Assembly: GCA_902526535.1 (NCBI GenBank)
Contig: CABZLG010000001.1
Coordinates: 43,764 to 107,763, forward strand
Length of the DNA: 64,000 bases
From: an uncultured SAR86 cluster bacterium
GTDB taxonomy: Bacteria > Pseudomonadota > Gammaproteobacteria > Magnimaribacterales > TMED112
Direction of reading: 5' to 3'
The notes below the pieces were generated by a model. It had not been told where the DNA came from and searched no databases. It was given only the letters and a program-made list of their open reading frames with translations. Of the stretch, positions 1-10,753 are shown one piece after another. How positions within the stretch are numbered: the stretch's first letter is position 1; each line of letters opens with the position of its first letter. Both the position numbers and the translations under genes were made by a program.

Positions 1-261
1 ATGAACAGACTTAAAAGAGTCGTTGTGTTAAAAGAAAATTTCAATTTGAAATCAATTAATAATCTATCAGCGAAATTTCCAAATGTTTTTTTTGTAAAAG
101 ATATAGATCAAGAATTTGAAGAATTACTTTTAAATGCTGGCAAGAGTCCTTTTGAAAATCAATCTCTATTTTTATTAGATGATTTCTCTTTTGTAATGGA
201 AGAATTTAATAAAGAGCTTGATTTTAAAAAAGTTTTTGAGGATATAAAAACTTTATTATGA
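1..261 (+). CDS. hypothetical protein upstream of ctaA, possibly 5'-truncated by the window edge
   Basis: 86-aa ORF overlapping the next gene by 4 nt; no recognisable motif. Confidence 0.6.
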   Translation: MNRLKRVVVLKENFNLKSINNLSAKFPNVFFVKDIDQEFEELLLNAGKSPFENQSLFLLDDFSFVMEEFNKELDFKKVFEDIKTLL

Positions 262-1241
262 ATATTTTTACAACAAAATTTTTATCATTTTTAGGTGTTT
301 TTCTTGCTTTTATCGTTATTGGTCTTGGGGCCTGGACTCGCTTAGCAGATGCTGGGCTTGGTTGTCCTGATTGGCCTGGATGTTATGGGTTTGTAACTTT
401 TCCAACAACTATTCAGGAAATAGAAATAGCAGAACAACTGTACCCAGACTCTCCTGTTGAAATTGATAAAATAATTCCTGAAGTAGTGCATAGGTATTTT
501 GCAGCTTCTCTCGGCCTTCTTGCAATTTTTCTACTTTTTATATCAATAAAGGAAAAAAAACATATTCTTACTTCATCCCTGTTGCTTGCAATAATCATAG
601 GACAAGGAATATTTGGTTATCTAACAGTAAGCTTAAAACTACACCCTCTAATAGTAACCACACATCTTTTTGGGGCAATGATTACTACATCAATTTTTCT
701 TATTATTTTTTTAAGATCGCTTAAACTTGAGCATAGCTTCCAAATTCTTAAAGCAAACAGACATTTAATAATGATTGGTTTTGTTTTAATTATTTTTCAA
801 ATTTTTTTAGGAGCATGGACATCAACAAATTATGCTGCAAGAGCGTGTTTAGATCTTCCTTACTGTCAGGGTGAATTAATACCAAACACAAATTTCAAAG
901 AAGCTTTCAACCTATTTCAAACTATTGGTCCTAATTATTTATTCGGACAAATGAGCAATGAAGCTAGGGTTGCTATTCATATTACACACAGAATTGGTGC
1001 AATAGTTGTATTTTTATACTCACTTTTTCTTATATTTAAATTGAAATCAAAAGAAACCTTACCTGTAATAGTCTCTTTTGCAGCTATTCTTTTTCTTCAA
1101 GTTTTCTTGGGTATTAATAATGTTTTGAGCCATTTACCTTTATGGAATGCTGTAGCTCATAATATTTTTGGCGTTATGTTGTTTCTGTGCATGATTGTTA
1201 TTATGTATTTAAGTTATAGAAAAGTTGATGCAGTTGAATAG
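258..1241 (+). CDS. ctaA: haem A synthase (COX15/CtaA family)
   Basis: Polytopic protein with GLGAWTRLADAGLGCPDWPGCYG and conserved His (EVVHRY, THLFGA, IHITHRIGA); followed by ctaB and SCO. Confidence 0.93.
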   Translation: MNIFTTKFLSFLGVFLAFIVIGLGAWTRLADAGLGCPDWPGCYGFVTFPTTIQEIEIAEQLYPDSPVEIDKIIPEVVHRYFAASLGLLAIFLLFISIKEKKHILTSSLLLAIIIGQGIFGYLTVSLKLHPLIVTTHLFGAMITTSIFLIIFLRSLKLEHSFQILKANRHLIMIGFVLIIFQIFLGAWTSTNYAARACLDLPYCQGELIPNTNFKEAFNLFQTIGPNYLFGQMSNEARVAIHITHRIGAIVVFLYSLFLIFKLKSKETLPVIVSFAAILFLQVFLGINNVLSHLPLWNAVAHNIFGVMLFLCMIVIMYLSYRKVDAVE

Positions 1242-2094
1242 TTATCTCGATCTTTGCAAACCAAAGATTGTCCTTCTTTTAACACTAACAGCATTAGTGG
1301 GGATGATGCTTTCAACAAATTTCTATAATGATGTCATCTCAGGCCTTGCGAGTTTACTTGGATTCGCATTTCTAGCAGCCTCATCAGCAGCTTTAAATCA
1401 AATTTTTGATAAAGAAACTGATAAAAATATGCAGAGGACAAAAAATAGACCTTTAGCATCAGGAAGCATCACTTTGTTTAATGCTTTAATCTTTACATCT
1501 ATACTTTTATTTCTGGGCTCATCTCTCATGCTCTATTTCTCTAATATTTTGACATTATTAATAACTACTTTTGGATTCATTTTTTATAGTCTGATTTATA
1601 CAATTTATTTGAAATGGGCAACCCCACAAAATATTGTTATAGGAGGATTATCAGGAGCGTTACCTCCATTAATAGGATGGACAGCCGTGACAAATGAAAT
1701 TTCATTACTACCACTAACACTTGTTTTGATTATTTTTCTTTGGACTCCTCCTCACTTTTGGCCTCTAGCAATAGATCGAATTGATGAATACAAAAAAGAA
1801 GGTGTTCCAATGATGCCAATTGCCAAAGGTGTGGCGAGAACAAAAATTGAAATGGTTATTTACGCTGTTCTACTATTTGGTGCGTCGCTTGCTCCATTTC
1901 TTTATGACCTTACCGGAATTTTTTATTTAGTTTCTACATCTTTATTGAATGTTTATTTTATTTATTTATGTGTTGCGTATCTTAATGATCGAGAAAATAT
2001 CCTTTCTATGAAAATTTTTAATTTTTCTGTTAAGTATATGTTTTTGTTTTTTTTAGCAACTTATATCGACTTCTTATTAATCCTTTATGTCTAA
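1225..2094 (+). CDS. ctaB: protohaem IX farnesyltransferase
   Basis: UbiA-type motifs NQIFDKETDKNMQRTKNRPL and WTPPHFWPLAI. Confidence 0.95.
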   Translation: MMQLNSYLDLCKPKIVLLLTLTALVGMMLSTNFYNDVISGLASLLGFAFLAASSAALNQIFDKETDKNMQRTKNRPLASGSITLFNALIFTSILLFLGSSLMLYFSNILTLLITTFGFIFYSLIYTIYLKWATPQNIVIGGLSGALPPLIGWTAVTNEISLLPLTLVLIIFLWTPPHFWPLAIDRIDEYKKEGVPMMPIAKGVARTKIEMVIYAVLLFGASLAPFLYDLTGIFYLVSTSLLNVYFIYLCVAYLNDRENILSMKIFNFSVKYMFLFFLATYIDFLLILYV

Positions 2095-2710
2095 AAATAA
2101 ACTTACAATTTTATTATTTGCTATTGTTATTGCACTAACCTCTTATTCATTTTGGCGAATAAGTATACCGAGAGTGCTATCTATCGAAGAGATGAAGGTA
2201 AATGGCTTCTATAAGTATGGCGATTCACAAGAAGTTAGAGAATTTGCATTGAAGGATCATGATAATAATATTTTTACCAAAGAAAATTTACGAGAGCATG
2301 ACATAAACTTCATATATTTTGGATACACCACATGTCCAACTGAGTGTCCGGTAATGATGTCTGTGATGAGACAGCTTTTCGAAAAAATTGATACAGATGA
2401 CATTGCATTTTATTTAATAAGTTTTGATCCGGAAATTGATACTATTGAGAGGCTAAAGAAGTATGTAACTGCTTTTAATGACGATTTTATCGGAGTGTCT
2501 GGTGAACAGTCTGAAGTTTTGAAATTAGGCTACCAGCTCGGAATAGAAAAATTAGAACCCGTCCAAAATCATATGAGTCAAAGAGTAATTTCACATACTA
2601 ATCATTTAGTTCTAGTAGATAATGATGCAAATATCATGGGAATATTTAAGGGGCCATTTGATAGCAGAGCCATGTCATTAGTAACTAAGTCTTTGTTACA
2701 GACAAATTAA
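2087..2710 (+). CDS. SCO1/SenC copper chaperone
   Basis: N-terminal TM, FGYTTCPTECPVMM CxxxC motif, conserved SHTNHLVLVD His region. Confidence 0.9.
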   Translation: MSKNKLTILLFAIVIALTSYSFWRISIPRVLSIEEMKVNGFYKYGDSQEVREFALKDHDNNIFTKENLREHDINFIYFGYTTCPTECPVMMSVMRQLFEKIDTDDIAFYLISFDPEIDTIERLKKYVTAFNDDFIGVSGEQSEVLKLGYQLGIEKLEPVQNHMSQRVISHTNHLVLVDNDANIMGIFKGPFDSRAMSLVTKSLLQTN

Positions 2711-2781
2711 ATTCACAGTAAATTCACATTAATAATCTAACAATCTTTAAAAATAGTTTTATTATTGAATAAGGAGGAAAT

Positions 2782-3498
2782 ATGAGAATTATTTATTTAT
2801 TTATTTTATCTTTTACTCTTTTTCCACTTTCGGCTGATGATCATAAAGTTATGCCTGGTGGTGAGGTAGGAGAATTTCACTACATAAAAGCAAAGAATCC
2901 ATTAGCAATTGTTGCAGCTACTGATAAGTTCATTGCTTCTGATTGCGGGCAAAAATGGCAAGCAAAATCAAGAGGGTTAGTGTTAATGCAGTTAGATGGC
3001 TCAGGCATGTCACACTTTTTTTATTCAGGCTTTGATGATTATGAAAGCATGAATGAAGCAATTCAATTAGCAAGCAGTTGTGCTGCAGGTCTTGAATTTG
3101 TCCAGGCAGTTGGCGACGCCTCATATGGAGAATATTATTTCAATAGAATTGGCGAACTTTCACTTCAAAAAGGTGATTGGACAAAAGATAGCGTTTTCAT
3201 GAAGTATGATCTTTTTGTTGATCCAACGAAAAGGGGCGATTATGTAAAGGCTTGGAGTTCATTAGTTGAAAGCCAAGAAACTCCGGGCGCATCAGGGCTT
3301 GTAACACATGTTACTGGTAACGGGCGTGTATCACATTTTGCATTTAATGGTGGCCCTTCGATGCCAGAATTGATGTCAGGATCGGAAGATACCTTTAGCA
3401 GCAAAGAGTTTCTGGAATTTGCAGCGGAAGTTGATGAATATAGAACTGTTGTTAATGTAATGATGGTTACTCCCATAAAAGCTTGGGTTAAAGAGTAA
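2782..3498 (+). CDS. secreted protein of unknown function
   Basis: Signal peptide MRIIYLFILSFTLFPLSA; strong Shine-Dalgarno AAGGAGGAAAT; two halves look internally similar. Confidence 0.75.
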   Translation: MRIIYLFILSFTLFPLSADDHKVMPGGEVGEFHYIKAKNPLAIVAATDKFIASDCGQKWQAKSRGLVLMQLDGSGMSHFFYSGFDDYESMNEAIQLASSCAAGLEFVQAVGDASYGEYYFNRIGELSLQKGDWTKDSVFMKYDLFVDPTKRGDYVKAWSSLVESQETPGASGLVTHVTGNGRVSHFAFNGGPSMPELMSGSEDTFSSKEFLEFAAEVDEYRTVVNVMMVTPIKAWVKE

Positions 3499-3503
3499 CT
3501 CTT

Positions 3504-3530
3504 AAAAGGTCCTGTTTAACAGGGCCTTTT
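3504..3530. terminator. bidirectional intrinsic terminator between convergent genes
   Basis: AAAAGGTCCTG-TTTAA-CAGGGCCTTTT hairpin with A-tract and T-tract flanks (one T.G wobble). Confidence 0.85.
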
Positions 3531-4530
3531 ATTCATTTGTGAGAACTACTTTTCCTATTACACCTCTATTTCCAATAAGATTTATTGCTTCAACGGCTCT
3601 CTCCATTGGAAATGTTTTTGAAACTAGAGGTTTAATTTCACCATCTTTAAGCATTTGATTAATCTCATTCAGGTTTTTAGAATTTAAATCAGGCTCACGT
3701 CCAGTAAAAGAACCCCAAAAAACTCCAACTAATGAAGCCCCTTTCAAAAGTGAAAGATTTATAGGCAATTTAGGTATCTGTCCAGCTGCAAAACCAACCA
3801 CTAAATATCTTCCCTTCCAACCAATGGACCTAAATGCTGGTTCTGTGTAGCAGTCACCAATTGGGTCATAAATAATATCAAATCCACCTTTTAGACTTTT
3901 TGACTTTAGTTCTAATGATAGTGCTTTTGATTCATATTTATCTTTGGGGCCCTCTCCATATATAACAACATCAGCAGCACCATAATCATGACAAATTTGA
4001 GCCTTTTTTTCGTTGGATACACCAGCAACAACCCTTGCTCCTTTCGCAACTGCGATATCTACAGCAGCTAATCCCACGCCGCCAGATGCTCCTAATACAA
4101 GCAATTCATCGTCTTTCTTAAGTTCACCTCTTTGCATAAGCGCATGATAGCTGGTGCCATATGCCATTTGATATGATGCAGCCATTTCGAAAGATGTATC
4201 TTCTTCAATTGCAAAGGTCCCAAGTTCATGCATACAAATCTCTTCAGCAAAAGCTCCATAAGCAGACATAAAATAAACACGATCTCCTTCTTTGAATTTC
4301 GTTACATTTTTTCCGATTTTTTTTATTACACCAGATCCCTCATTCCCTGGTGCAAAAGGAAATTCAGGTTTAAATTGATAGAGGCCTTGAACAATTAAAT
4401 AGTCAGGGAAATTAAGTGCTGCAGCCTTAACTGATATTAGTACCTCATCATCTCGAGGCTCAGGAGAATCAATATTCTCCCAAACAAGATTTTCAACTGG
4501 ACCGAATTCTTTACAATGCAGAATTTTCAA
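3529..4530 (-). CDS. NADPH:quinone oxidoreductase / zinc-type alcohol dehydrogenase family protein
   Basis: MDR family: FAPGNEGSGVI, LLVLGASGGVGLAAVDIAVAKGARV. Confidence 0.88.
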   Translation of the reverse strand: MKILHCKEFGPVENLVWENIDSPEPRDDEVLISVKAAALNFPDYLIVQGLYQFKPEFPFAPGNEGSGVIKKIGKNVTKFKEGDRVYFMSAYGAFAEEICMHELGTFAIEEDTSFEMAASYQMAYGTSYHALMQRGELKKDDELLVLGASGGVGLAAVDIAVAKGARVVAGVSNEKKAQICHDYGAADVVIYGEGPKDKYESKALSLELKSKSLKGGFDIIYDPIGDCYTEPAFRSIGWKGRYLVVGFAAGQIPKLPINLSLLKGASLVGVFWGSFTGREPDLNSKNLNEINQMLKDGEIKPLVSKTFPMERAVEAINLIGNRGVIGKVVLTNE

Positions 4531-6014
4531 TTGATTTCCCCTCTATAATTTTCTAAAAAAGTTTCAAAATCTATCTTATCGTTATTTTGCTGAACTAAGT
4601 ATTCTTTTCTCGATGCTTTAGCCTCTAAGGACATCTTTTTTAAAAATTCTTTCGACAGATTTAAACTTTGTTTTTTTGATTTAGAGCTTATGAAATTCAC
4701 TATTGAATTATTTGATAAATCATCAACAATTTGCTTCGATAGTGGTGCTTCATTTCTTCTATAAAATTCCTTAAACATATTTTTATGGCTCTCTTTAAAA
4801 CCAATTGCATTTGATAGGCTTTCAAGTGATTCTAAAAATTCTTGTGTTAATACTTTAATACTTTTTTCTGCATCACCTTTTTCAAAACTGCAAATCAAAT
4901 TACAATCCTGACCAGATTCAGAGGCACGTCTTATATTTTCTTTGATCTTAATTTCTTCGATAGGATCAATCTTTTCGCTACCACATAAAATACAATATAT
5001 TGATAAAAGTTCTAGAAACTCAATTTCAATTTGAGAAATTCCAAAAGGTGTGTAAGGGTTCAAATCTATAGATCGTAACTCAAGATACTTTATTCCCCCC
5101 TTTTTTAACTGATTATATTGACGCTCATTTGTCGTAAATTCTCCCTTTGGTCTTATATGATTATAGAGTTCACTCTCCATTTGAATTGTCCCATTATTAA
5201 TTTGTTTTGGATTTGTTAGTTCGATTTCAATTTCTTTAAATCTTTTATTTGGAACATTTATGTAGTACTTAATTATTTCGAGATAATCTTTCAATGAATT
5301 GAAATTAATAAATTTCTGCTCTTGCTCCTCTGAGTAATATCCTAATTTACTCACCCTCAAAGATGTGGCTTTAGGTAAATAACAGTCTGTTCTATTAAGA
5401 AATTGTGCATTTATATCTCTATCCTTAATAAAAGATTTATGAGCAACAGGTGATGCCCCTATAACTCTCAAAACTTGAGGAAAGATACGAAGAAAATTTC
5501 TGCATGCGCAGAGATAGATCTCATCTTTGTTTCCACCAAGAGAATCAATAACCGAGCTTGAGAAAGATATATTAAAGTGAATGCCTGCTGTACTTTGCAT
5601 CTTATCTCCATATCTATTTCTTAAGCCCAACCTGTAAAGATAGGCTAATTTTGATTTATTTATATCACCTGAAGATGGAAGAGTAATGTACTTTTTTTTA
5701 AATTTTGGCGGCATTGAATAATTCCACAAAAAATCACCCTCAATTTGCTGCTCTAAATATAAATGAAGATTTTCTAAAAATTTTAACAATTCCAGATTAT
5801 CCTCAAAAGGTGGCGTAACAATTTCAAAGTGAGGCTCTGAATAATCAAGTGTGATGTACTTGTTAAAATGATGATTGCCTAGATTATCAGGAAATTTATT
5901 GCCTGAAATTTTGCCTTCTCTATCTGTTCGAAGATTTTCTTTTTCTAACCCTTTATATGTCTTTTTATCAGATGCTAAGAAAGCTTTAACTTTATTTCGG
6001 TTGATTGCAACCAT
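4527..6014 (-). CDS. gshA: glutamate-cysteine ligase
   Basis: Long ORF with MQSTAGIHFNISFSS, KYLELRSIDLNPYTPFGI; start moved from 6050 to 6014 (MVAINRNKVKAFL) to avoid overlap with pckA. Confidence 0.85.
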   Translation of the reverse strand: MVAINRNKVKAFLASDKKTYKGLEKENLRTDREGKISGNKFPDNLGNHHFNKYITLDYSEPHFEIVTPPFEDNLELLKFLENLHLYLEQQIEGDFLWNYSMPPKFKKKYITLPSSGDINKSKLAYLYRLGLRNRYGDKMQSTAGIHFNISFSSSVIDSLGGNKDEIYLCACRNFLRIFPQVLRVIGASPVAHKSFIKDRDINAQFLNRTDCYLPKATSLRVSKLGYYSEEQEQKFINFNSLKDYLEIIKYYINVPNKRFKEIEIELTNPKQINNGTIQMESELYNHIRPKGEFTTNERQYNQLKKGGIKYLELRSIDLNPYTPFGISQIEIEFLELLSIYCILCGSEKIDPIEEIKIKENIRRASESGQDCNLICSFEKGDAEKSIKVLTQEFLESLESLSNAIGFKESHKNMFKEFYRRNEAPLSKQIVDDLSNNSIVNFISSKSKKQSLNLSKEFLKKMSLEAKASRKEYLVQQNNDKIDFETFLENYRGEIN

Positions 6015-6030
6015 GAAACAATAATACTTA

Positions 6031-7554
6031 TTATTTTGGACCAGAAGCAAGAATCTCTTCGCTTACTTCAAATTTTTTGATGTTATGTTTAAATCTTTGT
6101 GCCAATTTTTCTGCTTCATAGTCATACATATCTTTATTTTCCCATGCCTCTCTTGGGTTTAGATATTTTTCATCTACTCCAGATATTTTATTTGGAATTA
6201 TTAAATTTAAAGATTCCATATGATAAGTATCATTATGGTCAATGGCATTATCTTGTATTGCTGAGATAATTGCTCGAGTTACAGGAATAGGAAATCTTTT
6301 TCCTACTCCATATCCACCTCCTGTCCAGCCAGTATTTACAAGATAAACTTTTGTATCCATTTTTTCGATTCTTTTTATAAGCAAATCTGCATATACGCCA
6401 GCAGGTCTCGGAAAAAACGGGGCTCCAAAGCAAGTTGAAAAAGTGAAATCCATTGATTTTGTACTTCCTACTTCGGTAGAACCTACTTTAGCGGTATAGC
6501 CACTCAAGAAATGATAAGCAGCTGAAGTTTTATTTAGTATGCTCACTGGTGGTAATACTCCCGATAAATCACAAGTTAAAAAAATAATATTATCTGGTTC
6601 TATACCTTCATTTTCTGGAACGCTATTTTCAATAAATTCTCTTGGATAGCAGCATCTTGTATTCTCTGTATATTTATCACTATCATAGTCGGGGTTTCCT
6701 TGGGTGTCGGTATCAACATTTTCTAAAACAGTCCCAAACTTAATTGCATCCCAAATCAATGGTTCATTTTCTTTAGAAAGCTTTATGCACTTAGCATAAC
6801 AACCACCCTCAAAATTAAAGACTGTGCCATCGCCCCATCCATGCTCATCATCTCCAATAAGCGAACACTTAGGATCTGCCGATAGCGTTGTTTTGCCTGT
6901 TCCAGATAAACCAAAAAATAATGTTGTTCGTCCATCTGAGGTTTGATTTGCAGAGCAGTGCATAGGAAGTACATTTTTTTCAGGCAATAGAAAGTTTTGT
7001 ACAGCAAACATAGATTTCTTCATTTCACCAGCATATTTCATACCAGCAATCAAAACCTTTCTTTTATGAAAATTGATTATCACACAACCATCAGAATTTG
7101 TTTTATCAACTTCGGGGTCACAAATAAAATCAGGAGCCGAAAGTAACTGCCAAACTTCTTTATTCTCCGAGTTATATTTATCAGGAACAATAAAGATTAA
7201 TTTTGAAAAGAGAGAATGCCATGCTTTTTCACACTTTACTTCTACTGGAATATAGTGATCTGTATTTGAACCAACATGAATTTCTGTTTTGTAGTGTTTT
7301 TTGTTACTTAAATAATCGTAAACTTTGTCCCATAGATTATTAAAATCATCTGAATTAAAAGGCTGATTAACCTTACCCCATTCAATTTGATCCCTAGTAC
7401 TGACTTCTTCTACAATGAATCTATCTTTTGGACTTCTGCCTGTCCTACTTCCAGTTAAGGCAAGAAATGCGCCGTTGCTGGCAAGTTTTCCTTCATCATT
7501 AGCAACTGCTTCTTCAATAAGTTTTGAATTAGATAAAATTTGTTCTTTTGACAT
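6031..7554 (-). CDS. pckA: phosphoenolpyruvate carboxykinase (ATP)
   Basis: [17 protein letters not shown]-loop, [21 protein letters not shown]. Confidence 0.97.
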   Translation of the reverse strand: MSKEQILSNSKLIEEAVANDEGKLASNGAFLALTGSRTGRSPKDRFIVEEVSTRDQIEWGKVNQPFNSDDFNNLWDKVYDYLSNKKHYKTEIHVGSNTDHYIPVEVKCEKAWHSLFSKLIFIVPDKYNSENKEVWQLLSAPDFICDPEVDKTNSDGCVIINFHKRKVLIAGMKYAGEMKKSMFAVQNFLLPEKNVLPMHCSANQTSDGRTTLFFGLSGTGKTTLSADPKCSLIGDDEHGWGDGTVFNFEGGCYAKCIKLSKENEPLIWDAIKFGTVLENVDTDTQGNPDYDSDKYTENTRCCYPREFIENSVPENEGIEPDNIIFLTCDLSGVLPPVSILNKTSAAYHFLSGYTAKVGSTEVGSTKSMDFTFSTCFGAPFFPRPAGVYADLLIKRIEKMDTKVYLVNTGWTGGGYGVGKRFPIPVTRAIISAIQDNAIDHNDTYHMESLNLIIPNKISGVDEKYLNPREAWENKDMYDYEAEKLAQRFKHNIKKFEVSEEILASGPK

Positions 7555-7571
7555 TAAAGGTAGCCCAATAT

Positions 7572-8075
7572 TTATTTACTCATATTTGTAAAAATTAAAA
7601 GGTATCTTAACAGTATTAATAAAATCATTGAAGCAAAATAGACTGTTGACCATTCGGCAATATTAAAAGACAAAAACGTCCAAACTTCTTCTGCACACTT
7701 GCTGCTACCAATGAAAATTTTTTGAATACCTTCAAAAAATGGATAAATATTAAATACAACATCAAAGGGCATGTCACATAAACCATCAGGCAGCTTATCC
7801 TTAGGCAAATTTTGTAAATATATTTGTCTACTTCCTGCTGACAGACCTATAGTTAAGGCTAAGACTCCAAGGATATCAAAAAAAGTTTTTAATATCGGCG
7901 TTAACATCTTAAACAGAAAAATTACAAAAATAGTTCGAGCTGCATAAGATTGAATTAAACATAGATTACACGGCTTAAGGCCCTCTATGTTTTCAAGATA
8001 ATATTGACTTAAAACAACAAATCCCGAGCAAAAAGTAATAAAAAAATCTAAATAGTTTTGAAAAAATGCTTTCAC
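7572..8075 (-). CDS. dsbB: disulfide bond formation protein B
   Basis: Four TMs, [13 protein letters not shown] CxxC, second Cys pair. Confidence 0.88.
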   Translation of the reverse strand: MKAFFQNYLDFFITFCSGFVVLSQYYLENIEGLKPCNLCLIQSYAARTIFVIFLFKMLTPILKTFFDILGVLALTIGLSAGSRQIYLQNLPKDKLPDGLCDMPFDVVFNIYPFFEGIQKIFIGSSKCAEEVWTFLSFNIAEWSTVYFASMILLILLRYLLIFTNMSK

Positions 8076-8098
8076 AATTAAGTATTATATATACTTCT

Positions 8099-10753
8099 AT
8101 GAAATTTCAACCGAACGTTATTCTAATAGATGGAACCTCATATATTTATCGAGCATTCCATGCTTTGCCACCTTTAACTACATCAACTGGTAAACCTACT
8201 GGAGCAACTAGAGGATTTGCAGCGATGTTGAATAAATTAATAAAAACGTATCCTGAAACACCAATGGTTATGGTCTTTGATGCAAAGGGAAAAAATTTTA
8301 GAAATGATTATTATGAAAAATATAAAGCAAATAGACCTCCCATGCCCAATGAACTTAGACATCAGATTGAGGATATAAAAAAATTATGTGGTTTGTTTAA
8401 TTTTACAGTTCAGGAAATTGAGGACGTTGAAGCAGATGATGTTATTGCTACTTTAGTCTCTAATCTTTCTGAAGATAAAATTTTAATATCTTCTCCAGAC
8501 AAAGATTTAACTCAGTTAGTTAGTAAAAATGTGATTCAACATAATTCAATGAGTGATATATTCTTCGATGAAAATGGCGTTAAAGAAAAATTTGGAGTTT
8601 TTCCAAATAAAGTGGCTGAATTGCTGGCTTTAGTAGGAGATAAATCAGATAACATCCCTGGAATTACAAAAGTGGGAGAAAAAACTGCCGCTAAATGGCT
8701 TAATGAATACGGAAGTTTGGATGAAGTTATAAAAAATGCTGAAAATCTCACAGGAAAAGTTGGTGAAAATCTTAGAGAGGAAAAAAATGTTCTACAGAGA
8801 AATTTCTTTTTGGTCAGCTTAAAAAGTGATATTAATTTAGAACTTCAAAAAAGTGACATCTCAACTCCAAAAGCTAATAGTAGTGGACTTCAAGAATTTT
8901 ATAAGGGTCTAGAATTCAATACATTTATTGAACATGAAGATAATAAAAGTGCAAGTGTAGAGTACAAGTCTGTAATATCTCTTGAGGAGCTGGAGAATCT
9001 TTCATCTCAATTTTATAACTGTGACTACTTTAGCTTTGATACTGAAACAACATCATTGGATGTAAATATTGCACAAATAGTTGGTTTTTCTTTTTGCTTT
9101 GAGTCTGGAAAAGCCTTTTACGTGCCATTAGAACACAATGAGAGCACAGATCTTTCAAAAGATATCGGAATAAAATGGCTAAAAGAAGTCCTTCCTAAAA
9201 ACTGTTCAAAGCTTATAGGGCAAAATTTAAAATATGATTTAGCAGTTCTTTCAAAAGAAGGAATTTATCTAGAGTCATTTCTTGCTGACACGATGCTTAT
9301 GTCATACGTATTAAATAGCACTGCATCAAGACACAACCTAGATGCACTTTCTGAGTATTATCTTAATTTTAAAACTATTAAATATGAGGATGTAATAGGA
9401 AAAGGAGCAAAGAAATACAAATCATTTGCTGATGTGCCAATTAAAGAAGCAACAAATTATGCCGCTGAAGATGCTGACATAACTTTGCGATTATATCAAA
9501 AGTTCTGTGATCTGCTTGATAAAGAAACTCAGGATATTTTAATAAATATGGAATATCCATTATTAATTGTTTTAATGCAAATGGAGAAAGATGGAGCACG
9601 TATAGACACCGGACATCTTAAAAAATTATCAAATAATTTTGGTGATCAACTTATGAAATTAGCAAAAAAAATACACGATATTTCTGGCTCTATCTTTAAT
9701 ATTGATTCACCAAAACAACTTAGCGAAATACTTTTTGAAAAATTAAAAATTGAAACAAAAGGTCTTAAAAAAACTAGTACTGGATATTATTCGACATCAG
9801 AGAATGTGTTGCAGAAATTGGCTACTGAAAATCCTATTGTTAAAGATATTCTTAACTACAGGTCATTAGCAAAATTGAAAAGTACTTATACAGATAAGTT
9901 GTCCGAGATTTGTGATGCCTCTTCCAGAGTTCATACGTCCTATCAGCAAGCAGTAACATCAACAGGAAGACTATCTTCTTCTGAACCTAATCTTCAAAAT
10001 ATACCCATTAGAACCCCAGAGGGAGTGACAATACGAGAAGCTTTTGTGGCTTCAGAGGGCAAAAAGATTCTAGCAATGGACTACTCACAAATAGAATTGA
10101 GACTGATGGCACATTATTCCAAAGATCAAATTATGCTAGATTCTTTTAAAAATAATGAGGATATTCACAAAAGAACAGCATCAGAGGTTTTCTCAGTTGA
10201 AATGGAAAATGTAACAGATGAAATGCGGAGAAGGGCAAAAACTATTAATTTTGGTTTGCTCTATGGAATGAGTGCTTTTGGTCTTTCAAATCAATTGTCC
10301 GTATCTAGGGCAGAAGCTGAAGAGTTCCTTCTAAATTATTTTGCTAAATATTCCTCCATAAAAATATTTATGAAAGATGTTATAGAACAAGCAAAAAAAG
10401 ATAAATACGTGTCTACTCTCTATGGCAGGAAAATTCATGTTCCTAATATTGAGTCATCAAATTATATGCTTAGACAAGCCTCAGAAAGAGCAGCAGTTAA
10501 TGGTCCTTTGCAAGGAAGTGCAGCGGATATTATCAAAAGAGCAATGATTAATATCTTTAAAGAATCTGGAAGGAATGAAAAGGGTGTAAAAATGATACTG
10601 CAAGTTCATGATGAGTTAGTATTCGAGGTTCCGGAAGATTATGATGAAAAAAATATTTCTTACTTAATTGATTTGATGGAAGAAAGTTCTTCGATTGATG
10701 TTCCACTTAAAGTTGAGTACGGCTTTGGCTCAAATTGGCGAGAGGCTCATTAG
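8099..10753 (+). CDS. polA: DNA polymerase I
   Basis: Start reassigned to MKFQPNVILIDGTSYIYRAF; 5'-3' exo, DTE 3'-5' exo, and polymerase motifs (DYSQIELRLMAHYS, RRRAKTINFGLLYG, QVHDELVFEV). Confidence 0.97.
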   Translation: MKFQPNVILIDGTSYIYRAFHALPPLTTSTGKPTGATRGFAAMLNKLIKTYPETPMVMVFDAKGKNFRNDYYEKYKANRPPMPNELRHQIEDIKKLCGLFNFTVQEIEDVEADDVIATLVSNLSEDKILISSPDKDLTQLVSKNVIQHNSMSDIFFDENGVKEKFGVFPNKVAELLALVGDKSDNIPGITKVGEKTAAKWLNEYGSLDEVIKNAENLTGKVGENLREEKNVLQRNFFLVSLKSDINLELQKSDISTPKANSSGLQEFYKGLEFNTFIEHEDNKSASVEYKSVISLEELENLSSQFYNCDYFSFDTETTSLDVNIAQIVGFSFCFESGKAFYVPLEHNESTDLSKDIGIKWLKEVLPKNCSKLIGQNLKYDLAVLSKEGIYLESFLADTMLMSYVLNSTASRHNLDALSEYYLNFKTIKYEDVIGKGAKKYKSFADVPIKEATNYAAEDADITLRLYQKFCDLLDKETQDILINMEYPLLIVLMQMEKDGARIDTGHLKKLSNNFGDQLMKLAKKIHDISGSIFNIDSPKQLSEILFEKLKIETKGLKKTSTGYYSTSENVLQKLATENPIVKDILNYRSLAKLKSTYTDKLSEICDASSRVHTSYQQAVTSTGRLSSSEPNLQNIPIRTPEGVTIREAFVASEGKKILAMDYSQIELRLMAHYSKDQIMLDSFKNNEDIHKRTASEVFSVEMENVTDEMRRRAKTINFGLLYGMSAFGLSNQLSVSRAEAEEFLLNYFAKYSSIKIFMKDVIEQAKKDKYVSTLYGRKIHVPNIESSNYMLRQASERAAVNGPLQGSAADIIKRAMINIFKESGRNEKGVKMILQVHDELVFEVPEDYDEKNISYLIDLMEESSSIDVPLKVEYGFGSNWREAH

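Noticed and set aside
413-598. Other 60-110-aa antisense or out-of-frame ORFs in the track (e.g. 413-598, 3240-3476, 18112-18408, 34626-34958, 55673-55996, 56344-56622)
   Set aside because: All lie inside strongly supported CDSs and lack motifs or plausible RBS
8080-8096. AAGTAT-TATAT-ATACTT inverted repeat between dsbB and polA
   Set aside because: 6-bp AT-only arms expected by chance at this composition
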